A stretch of DNA of 8,665 nucleotides, from contig JAVXQD010000061.1 in NCBI GenBank assembly GCA_036644375.1, forward strand, positions 1-8,665, given 5' to 3'. This document shows, piece after piece, positions 1 through 4,563 of the stretch (its first letter is position 1; every line of letters starts with the position of its first letter). The translations under genes and the position numbers were made by a program. The notes below the pieces were generated by a model. That model saw nothing but the letters and a program-made list of their open reading frames with translations. It did no database searches and was not told the DNA's origin. The stretch is from CALWZE01 sp036644375 (lineage in GTDB: Bacteria; Bacillota; Clostridia; Oscillospirales; Ruminococcaceae).

Positions 1-1
1 G

Positions 2-202
2 CTAATCGCGCTCTATACGGTCTATTACCGATACGTATATGCCTGATTCTTCCGAAAGCTGCGCTTGACTCAAGCCTGCTGCGTGTCTCAAAAATGATAA
101 TTTATTAGTAGGCGCATTATGGCAATCTTTGCCATAAGATGATATTGAGCATGACGTACATTTTTCATCGGGCTTTTTGCAGTCTGTATATCGTTTTAAC
201 AT
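2..202 (-). CDS. Short XRE-type helix-turn-helix protein with Cys-rich N-terminus, apparently truncated
   Basis: A 66-residue ORF that ends at a TAG codon at 2-4, so it is complete inside the window. The ATG at 200-202 has a good Shine-Dalgarno, AAGGAG at 210-215, spaced 7 nt. Residues 1-30 are Cys-rich (C8, C15, C18, C27, next to H28), which could bind metal; that is inference. From about residue 33 it matches the start of an XRE/Cro-CI DNA-binding domain: helix 1 with LRHAAGLSQ, helix 2 around QAQLSEES and recognition helix 3 around IYVSVIDRIE. The stop falls directly after helix 3, where family members normally continue with two more helices, so the fold looks incomplete. It may be a remnant of a longer regulator cut by a nonsense or frameshift mutation, or a genuinely short DNA-binding protein. 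It could bind the inverted repeat at 330-359, but nothing proves this. Confidence 0.6.
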   Translation of the reverse strand: MLKRYTDCKKPDEKCTSCSISSYGKDCHNAPTNKLSFLRHAAGLSQAQLSEESGIYVSVIDRIERD

Positions 203-272
203 TATTATTCTCCTTATCTTTTATTTTATCGTGGTTTTACCTTTCTTTTGTTAATAAGTAGATACAGCCCGA

Positions 273-302
273 ATTATTTCATTATTAGCTTGAACTTGGC
301 AA
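273..302 (-). promoter_or_regulatory. Candidate promoter of the HTH ORF
   Basis: On the minus strand a TTGCCA -35-like hexamer (297-302, five of six consensus bases) is followed after 18 nt by AATAAT (273-278, five of six). It would give a leader of roughly 65 nt before the ATG at 202. Its -35 lies inside the spacer of the opposed plus-strand promoter, so the two could compete. Assigned by eye. Confidence 0.33.
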
Positions 303-318
303 GCTGTAGAGTTATAAT
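290..318 (+). promoter_or_regulatory. Candidate plus-strand promoter facing away from the HTH ORF
   Basis: TTGAAC (290-295, four of six -35 consensus bases) is separated by exactly 17 nt from a perfect TATAAT (313-318). Transcription would begin near 325, just before the 12-bp inverted repeat at 330-359. What it transcribes is unclear: only a 46-codon ORF (457-597) lies between it and the recombinase at 713, so the product may be a small RNA, a small protein or a long leader for the recombinase. Confidence 0.45.
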
Positions 319-329
319 CAAATATAGCA

Positions 330-359
330 TATTTCGCTAAATATAAGTTTAGCGAAATA
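330..359. repeat. Perfect 12-bp inverted repeat, candidate operator or RNA hairpin
   Basis: TATTTCGCTAAA (330-341) and its exact complement TTTAGCGAAATA (348-359) flank a 6-nt loop, TATAAG. No T-tract follows on either strand, so it is not an intrinsic terminator. It lies about 5 nt downstream of the predicted start site of the plus-strand promoter at 290-318, a position where a bound repressor would block transcription. In RNA it would form a stable 5'-end hairpin. The neighbouring HTH gene makes an operator the likelier reading, but this is inference. Confidence 0.65.
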
Positions 360-607
360 GAGGGAAGCAAAATAAGAACTATACCTAATACCTATTACAT
401 AAACCGCATAGAGATTTATAACGTATTTTGGAATTCCTCTTTTATTTTAATTGAATATGTCTGAGCAATCAAATGCATTTAAATATGTTTCTGCTATAGT
501 TTATAGAACAAAATCTGCAGCTATATTTTTCTCGCAAATGAAAATTCGAGTGCTCATCATATACATTGATTTATCAGCGTTAATGAGTCTCAAATAATAG
601 TTAACCT

Positions 608-637
608 CAAACAAGTCATATGATTTTGTGATATAAT
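608..637 (+). promoter_or_regulatory. Candidate extended -10 promoter of the tyrosine recombinase
   Basis: TGATATAAT (629-637) is a perfect -10 hexamer with the TGn extension, which compensates for a poor -35 (CAAACA at 608-613, spacing 18). Transcription would start near 644, leaving a leader of about 70 nt. The -10 lies within an imperfect inverted repeat: TTTGTGATA (625-633) against TATTACAAA (643-651), with one G-U pair in RNA terms. The half-site ATTACAAA recurs at 681-688, so a regulator could bind here. Confidence 0.45.
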
Positions 638-712
638 ATTTTTATTACAAATATTTGGCTAAACTGAGTTTTTTGTTTGAATTACAAAGTAAAGACCGAA
701 GGATGATTTTCA

Positions 713-1714
713 ATGATTAGTTCAACTTTTTCTGACTGTCCGTCAATCCTCAGTGAGTTTTTATATTATATGGAGACCATAAAAAATCTCTCTCCGCGCA
801 CGATTGAGGGATACTATATTGATATTCGCACTTTCTTTCGCTTTTTGAAGCAATATCGCAAGATATCCCCTGCTGATTTGAAATTTGAAAAAATCACGAT
901 ATCTGACATCACTGTTGACGACCTTAAAACGGTCAATACCAATGAAATTTATGAATATCTTCATTATGTCAGCCAAAGCCGTAAAAATAATGCCAACACA
1001 CGCTCGCGCAAGGTCTCGAGCCTGCGTTCGTATTTCAAATATTTGACTGTGAAAGCACACAAGCTTGAAAATGATCCTGTAAAGGATTTGGAGGTACCTT
1101 CAATTAAAAAAAGCCTTCCTAAATTTCTTACACTTGAAGAAAGCATTGATTTGCTCAAAAGCACAGATTGGGCATTTTCATCTCGAGATTATTGTATTTT
1201 AACACTGTTTTTAAATTGCGGAATGCGCCTTTCCGAGCTTGTAGGAATAGATGTAAGCGATATTCGCGGTGATATGATCAATATTACAGGTAAAGGAAAT
1301 AAAGAACGTCTGGTATACTTGAATGACGCGTGCATTGATGCCATTGAGCAATATCGCAAAGAACGAGATGCAAAGCTTATCCCGGGAAAAGAAAACAAGG
1401 CGCTATTTCTTTCTGTGCGCGGCACACGCCTCACCGGACGCCGTGTTGAGCAGATTGTAGATGAATGCCTTAAATGTGCGGGACTCGCCGACAGAGGCTT
1501 TTCAGCCCATAAGCTGAGACATACAGCGGCCACATTGATGTACAGACATGGAAATGTTGATATGCTCGCACTTAAAGAAATTCTCGGTCATGAGCATGTA
1601 TCCACAACCGAGATTTACACACATATAAGTGATCAGAAGCTGCGTGATGCCGCAAATGCATCTCCTCTTTCAAAAGAAACCAGTAAAAAAAACAGCAAGT
1701 CAAAGAACCAGTAA
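713..1714 (+). CDS. XerC/XerD-type tyrosine recombinase
   Basis: A 333-residue site-specific recombinase that cuts and rejoins DNA through a 3'-phosphotyrosine intermediate. Residues about 10-115 form the SAM-like core-binding domain (FLYYMETIKNLSPRTIEGY is typical of Xer proteins). Residues about 135-310 form the catalytic domain with every active-site residue present: R172 (GMRLSEL), K194 (TGKGNKER), H266 and R269 (AHKLRH), H293 (LGHEHV) and nucleophile Y302 (IYTHI). Length is slightly above the usual 300 because of a Lys/Ser-rich tail (SKETSKKNSKSKNQ). AAGGA at 699-703 supports the ATG at 713. It may be one of the chromosomal dimer-resolution recombinases or belong to a mobile element; sequence alone does not decide. 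No element ends were found. Its last 15 bp overlap the end of the convergent SpoIIM-like gene. Confidence 0.9.
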   Translation: MISSTFSDCPSILSEFLYYMETIKNLSPRTIEGYYIDIRTFFRFLKQYRKISPADLKFEKITISDITVDDLKTVNTNEIYEYLHYVSQSRKNNANTRSRKVSSLRSYFKYLTVKAHKLENDPVKDLEVPSIKKSLPKFLTLEESIDLLKSTDWAFSSRDYCILTLFLNCGMRLSELVGIDVSDIRGDMINITGKGNKERLVYLNDACIDAIEQYRKERDAKLIPGKENKALFLSVRGTRLTGRRVEQIVDECLKCAGLADRGFSAHKLRHTAATLMYRHGNVDMLALKEILGHEHVSTTEIYTHISDQKLRDAANASPLSKETSKKNSKSKNQ

Positions 1715-1717
1715 AAA
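1678..1717. repeat. 12-bp direct repeat straddling the recombinase stop codon
   Basis: AACCAGTAAAAA occurs at 1678-1689 and again at 1706-1717, 28 bp apart. Because 28 is not a multiple of three, the first copy is read as Thr-Ser-Lys and the second as Asn-Gln-stop. The second copy therefore supplies the recombinase stop codon, and it also contains the boundary of the overlap with the minus-strand gene. This could be a local duplication. Confidence 0.6.
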
Positions 1718-2356
1718 TCCAAATTTTTTAATGAGTATAGCTTCCAACACACAGCCTATAACCGAGATAATGAGGGAAGTTGCGACAGCGTGATAAAACT
1801 CTTCGAATATTTCCTTTGTGTTGCGTGTCTTCCCTTTTACTATTACATTATTTACGGCAATTGATGCTTTAATTCCACTTGAACATACAATTATCAAAGC
1901 CGCCGCACACATCATAAGTGGCGGCGAGGTCGTTATAATTCCCGATAAAAAGCCCTTGAATCCGAGGGCTTTTATAATGCAGGCACTTGCTACTCCGCCA
2001 TAAAATCCTCTGAACAAAGTAATTGTTATTAAAAAAGGAATTCCCACCGCACTATTTGCAAAAATGCAACATAAAAGAATTAATGTAAGCTGCGGAAATG
2101 CCGCTTTAAGGACGATTTCCGCAAATCCGCTTGATATTCTTTCGGTAATAGTGGTTTGCGAAAGATAATCAAGATAACTGCTGAGAACCGATTTTGAAAA
2201 AGCAGACCAAATTATTCCGACAAGCATTGACAGCAAAAACATTGCCCCGATAAAAGCTATTAATTTGTTTTGCGGAGACAGCTTGTTTGCGGCGATTGTC
2301 AGAAATCTTTTTTTTCTTCTGGGAACAACAATTATATTGCTGTTTGTTCGCGGCAT
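1700..2356 (-). CDS. SpoIIM-like integral membrane protein
   Basis: A 218-residue polytopic membrane protein resembling stage II sporulation protein M and its wider family, which in Bacillus acts with SpoIID and SpoIIP in peptidoglycan remodelling during engulfment. Family resemblance rests on length, a basic N-terminus (VPRRKKR), about five hydrophobic segments (roughly 32-52, 86-104, 104-126, 136-160, 189-210) and the central GIPFLITITLFRGFYGG followed by GFKGFLSGI, like the GIP...KG...G pattern of SpoIIM. Role here is inferred. I chose the ATG at 2354-2356 because AAGGGG lies 9 nt upstream. A TTG at 2383, overlapping the upstream stop codon as TTGA, would add nine residues but has no ribosome binding site. 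It is last in the minus-strand cluster and overlaps the recombinase end by 15 bp, leaving no room for a separate terminator. Confidence 0.62.
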   Translation of the reverse strand: MPRTNSNIIVVPRRKKRFLTIAANKLSPQNKLIAFIGAMFLLSMLVGIIWSAFSKSVLSSYLDYLSQTTITERISSGFAEIVLKAAFPQLTLILLCCIFANSAVGIPFLITITLFRGFYGGVASACIIKALGFKGFLSGIITTSPPLMMCAAALIIVCSSGIKASIAVNNVIVKGKTRNTKEIFEEFYHAVATSLIISVIGCVLEAILIKKFGFLLVL

Positions 2357-2379
2357 ATTTTCACACCCCTTGTGCTTTA

Positions 2380-2811
2380 TCAATGCTTGACTTTTTTTGC
2401 CTTTAATCCTCTGTTTACTCCGGTAAGTCCGCCTAATCCGCCTGCACTTAAAAGAGCCGCAAGCTTAATTACTGTCTGCATGGACACAATGCGGTCTCCA
2501 AAAATGGCGGACAATAAGAACAGAACAAGAAAAACAAGTCCTCCGACAGACAGACCCATTAACAATCCGGTCTTTTGTCGTTTTTTTCCTACAAGAAATG
2601 TTGATACCAGCGTTGACAATGCCGTGATTATTGTTGTCAGCGGCTGATGAAGCTCAAATGGAACATCGACATTTACGAGAACAACGGCGGTGACACACAT
2701 CAATGCCGCCGCGATAACAATGGAAATTCCACTTGAAACAGAACAGCATTTTGCAAACTGCATTGCTTCCGAGCTTTGATTCTTCTTTTTAACTGCGGTT
2801 GTTTTTGCCAA
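2380..2811 (-). CDS. TIGR04086-family small membrane protein
   Basis: A 143-residue hydrophobic protein of unknown function with four predicted membrane segments (about 25-47, 57-74, 82-104, 111-131) and short basic ends. The STFLVGKKRQKTGLLMGLSV region and the C-terminal GGLGGLTGVNRG strongly resemble the TIGR04086 (YrzE-like) family, typical of Firmicutes and often found beside yajC in Clostridia (recalled, not searched). The start is TTG at 2809-2811, chosen for the very strong GGGGAGGTG (2817-2825) at suitable spacing. The next option, ATG at 2761-2763 (Met17), has only a badly spaced GGAAG. The ribosome binding site lies in the 3' arm of a terminator-like hairpin, so expression is probably limited or regulated. 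The stop at 2380-2382 lies 23 bp before the SpoIIM-like ATG, so the two are probably co-transcribed. Confidence 0.78.
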   Translation of the reverse strand: MAKTTAVKKKNQSSEAMQFAKCCSVSSGISIVIAAALMCVTAVVLVNVDVPFELHQPLTTIITALSTLVSTFLVGKKRQKTGLLMGLSVGGLVFLVLFLLSAIFGDRIVSMQTVIKLAALLSAGGLGGLTGVNRGLKAKKVKH

Positions 2812-2859
2812 AAAAACACCTCCCCTGCCATACTATAAAGTATTCGCAGAAGAGGTGTT
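2810..2859 (-). terminator. Intrinsic-terminator-like hairpin embedding the next gene's ribosome binding site
   Basis: Read on the minus strand, AACACCTCTTCTGC (2859-2846) pairs with GCAGGGGAGGTGTT (2828-2815) over 14 positions with two U-G wobbles. Inside it a further ATACT/AGTAT stem closes a TTAT loop. Seven U follow the GC-rich part (2816-2810). It begins 47 nt after the yajC stop. The 3' arm contains GGGGAGGTG, the Shine-Dalgarno of the TIGR04086-family gene, and the U-tract runs into its TTG start. It would end most yajC transcripts and hide the ribosome binding site in transcripts that read through. It has no U-tract on the plus strand. Confidence 0.8.
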
Positions 2860-2905
2860 CTATTCATGTTATATTGCTATTGGGCAGCATAAAAGCAAAT
2901 TGTGA

Positions 2906-3298
2906 TTATTTTTCGGCTTTAGCGGATGTTTTGTCTGAATCTTTGTCGGCATCCTTGGCTGAATCTTTCGCCGCAGGTGCTGCAGGCTCGTCAAGCTTGA
3001 GCTTTTCGACATCCTGAATTGCCCATTTCTGAAAACGAACCTTTGTGCGGTCAGAACCGGTTTCAATTACAACTGTTTCGTCTTTAATTGACACCACACG
3101 GCCGACTATTCCGCCGATTGTTGTGATTCCATCGCCGACTTCGATGCTGTTGCGCATCTCACGCTGCTGTTTATCTTTCTTTTTTTGTGGTCTGATAAGC
3201 AGAAACCACATGACTCCAAGCATTGCAACCATAAGAATGATGGACGTATAACCGCCGAAACCACCTGCGGCCCCGGCTGTAAGCATAAAATAATTCAT
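2906..3298 (-). CDS. yajC: Preprotein translocase subunit YajC
   Basis: A small single-pass membrane protein that associates with SecDF and the SecYEG translocon and assists protein export. The 130-residue product has a short N-terminal tail, one membrane segment (about 16-36) ending in the family signature WFLLIRPQKKK, and the conserved cytoplasmic block GDGITTIGGIVGRVVSI followed by VVIETG (residues 55-81). Residues about 102-130 form a Lys/Asp/Ala-rich, low-complexity tail that makes it longer than the usual 90-110 residues. The ATG at 3296-3298 is fixed by GGAGG at 3306-3310, spaced 7 nt. It follows tgt, the classic bacterial arrangement, but secD and secF do not follow: two other membrane-protein genes occupy that place. 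A promoter of its own lies just upstream and a strong hairpin just downstream. Confidence 0.92.
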   Translation of the reverse strand: MNYFMLTAGAAGGFGGYTSIILMVAMLGVMWFLLIRPQKKKDKQQREMRNSIEVGDGITTIGGIVGRVVSIKDETVVIETGSDRTKVRFQKWAIQDVEKLKLDEPAAPAAKDSAKDADKDSDKTSAKAEK

Positions 3299-3327
3299 TT
3301 AAAATCCTCCATAAAATTATAAATAGT

Positions 3328-3356
3328 ATTATACACAATTAAAGTGTCAATAGCAA
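3328..3356 (-). promoter_or_regulatory. Candidate yajC promoter inside the queA-tgt-yajC cluster
   Basis: On the minus strand TTGCTA (3351-3356, four of six consensus bases) is followed after exactly 17 nt by a perfect TATAAT (3328-3333). The start site would lie near 3321, giving a leader of about 22 nt with the GGAGG at 3306-3310. An overlapping alternative pairs TTGACA, starting just after that -35, with TACTAT at 16-nt spacing. Either would let yajC be transcribed independently of tgt. Confidence 0.5.
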
Positions 3357-3366
3357 GCATTTGCCT

Positions 3367-4500
3367 TTAAATGCGGGTGTCGAGGCGATGCGAAAATTCA
3401 TTCCGAAATGAGGAGAACGTTTCGCAGTCAAGTTCAGTGCGTATTCGTGACATTAGCGAATTGTAAAAATAAAGATTATGCTGAACCGCCATTCTCAGCG
3501 CAAGCATCTCTTTTGCCTTAAACAGATGGCGAAGATACGCACGGCTGTATCCTTTTCTGCACACAGGACAGCCGCACATTTCATCTATTGGCTTTGAATC
3601 ACGCTCATATTTTGCATTATTGATATTCAAAATGCCGTCCCAGGTGAACAGATGTCCGTGTCTGCCATTGCGTGCAGGCATAACACAGTCAAAAAGGTCA
3701 ACGCCTCGAAAAACCGCTTCAATTATATTTGAAGGAGTTCCTACTCCCATCAGATATCTGATTTTGTCCTTTGGCATCTGCTCTTGTACAACATCTATGA
3801 TATTGTACATCTCCTCAGCCGTTTCGCCTACAGCAAGGCCTCCGATTGCGTATCCGTCACAGTCGAGCTCGGCGATTTCCCTCATATTATCGGCGCGAAT
3901 ATCCTCATAGCAGCCGCCCTGATTTATACCGAACAGCAGCTGATGTTTATTTATCGTTGAATCAAGCGAGTTGAGGCGAGTCAACTCAGCCTTACAGCGC
4001 CGCAGCCAACGCACAGTTCTATTGCATGAATCTACCACATAGTTTTTCGGAGCCGGATTTTCAATACATTCGTCAAGAGCCATAGCCATTGTGCTCGCCA
4101 AATTTGACTGAATCTGCATACTGACTTCCGGGCTCATAAAAATTTCGCGTCCGTCAATATGCGAATTGAATATTATTCCCTCTTCACGAATCTTTCTTAT
4201 TTTTGCCAGTGAAAAAACTTGAAATCCTCCGCTGTCCGTCAAAATCGGTCCGGTCCAATGCGTGAATTTGTGAAGCCCTCCAAGCTCATGAATGAGCTCA
4301 TCACCCGGCCTCAGGTGCAGGTGGTAGGTGTTTGAAAGCATTACCTGACAATCAATGTCATGCAGGTCATCGGCGTTAAGACCGCCTTTTATTGCCGCCA
4401 CTGTCGCGACATTCATAAACGCAGGGGTCTGAAATTCGCCGTGAACGGTTGTGAACTTTGCGCGGCGTGCATTTCCCTCTGTTTTCAGCAATGTATACAT
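3367..4500 (-). CDS. tgt: tRNA-guanine transglycosylase
   Basis: Exchanges guanine-34 for preQ1 in tRNAs with a GUN anticodon (Tyr, His, Asn, Asp), the committed tRNA step of queuosine synthesis. The 377-residue TIM-barrel enzyme keeps base-pocket Asp89 in LTDSGGFQVFSL, Asp143 and Cys145 in ALDEC, Gln194 in GINQGG, GGLAVGE at 220-226, nucleophile Asp271 in FDCVMPARNGRHG, and the zinc ligands Cys309, Cys311, Cys314 and His341. Cys145 and Val224 match the residues (Cys158 and Val233 in the Zymomonas enzyme) linked to preQ1 use; queuine-using relatives change them. Small departures are GINQGG for the usual GIVQGG and a divergent MNVATVAAIKG near the N-terminus. The ATG at 4498-4500 has AGGAG five nt upstream. 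It lies 63 bp downstream of queA, its pathway partner, and 68 bp before yajC. Confidence 0.96.
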   Translation of the reverse strand: MYTLLKTEGNARRAKFTTVHGEFQTPAFMNVATVAAIKGGLNADDLHDIDCQVMLSNTYHLHLRPGDELIHELGGLHKFTHWTGPILTDSGGFQVFSLAKIRKIREEGIIFNSHIDGREIFMSPEVSMQIQSNLASTMAMALDECIENPAPKNYVVDSCNRTVRWLRRCKAELTRLNSLDSTINKHQLLFGINQGGCYEDIRADNMREIAELDCDGYAIGGLAVGETAEEMYNIIDVVQEQMPKDKIRYLMGVGTPSNIIEAVFRGVDLFDCVMPARNGRHGHLFTWDGILNINNAKYERDSKPIDEMCGCPVCRKGYSRAYLRHLFKAKEMLALRMAVQHNLYFYNSLMSRIRTELDCETFSSFRNEFSHRLDTRI

Positions 4501-4532
4501 AAAAACTCCTGTTTAAATTTCATATGTGCAGA

Positions 4533-4559
4533 ATGATATTGAAATACAATCCGTGTCAA
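4533..4559 (-). promoter_or_regulatory. Weak candidate promoter for tgt in the queA-tgt gap
   Basis: A perfect TTGACA (4554-4559, minus strand) precedes TATCAT (4533-4538, five of six consensus bases), but the 15-nt spacing is short. The gap also carries tandem TAA codons at the queA end and no terminator-like hairpin, so co-transcription from queA is at least as likely. Confidence 0.25.
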
Positions 4560-4563
4560 ATTA

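Larger units (their letters stand above)
203..712. other. 510-bp AT-rich intergenic region with regulatory sequence, no convincing gene
   Basis: This stretch between the minus-strand HTH ORF and the plus-strand recombinase holds two opposed promoter-like elements (273-302 minus, 290-318 plus), the inverted repeat at 330-359, a tandem 7-bp repeat (ATACCTA twice, 381-394), a GGAATTCC palindrome near 430, and the recombinase promoter near 632. The only plus-strand ORF of note is 46 codons long, ATG at 457 to TAA at 595-597, predicted to begin MSEQSNAFKY. It has no recognisable ribosome binding site or domain, so it is not called as a gene. No tRNA, riboswitch or clear terminator is visible. Confidence 0.6.

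Noticed and set aside
378..405. 28-bp stretch resembling the Bacillus subtilis dif site near the Xer-type recombinase, best in the right half (TTACATAAACC)
   Set aside because: By eye about 18 of 28 positions agree with the remembered dif sequence and the left arm is poor. In DNA this AT-rich such a match is expected by chance somewhere in a window of this size.
1189..1533. Long open frame antisense to the recombinase, with similar antisense frames over yajC, tgt, queA, asd and dapB
   Set aside because: They mirror codon use of well-identified genes, show no family motifs and lack proper ribosome binding sites.
1685..1692. Run of eight A (T8 on the minus strand) as a terminator for the SpoIIM-like gene
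   Set aside because: No GC-rich stem lies before it on the minus strand, so it does not meet the usual intrinsic terminator pattern.
3360..3377. GCATTT/AAATGC hairpin at the end of tgt as a terminator
   Set aside because: Only six AT-rich base pairs and no T-tract follows on the minus strand; read-through into yajC is likely.
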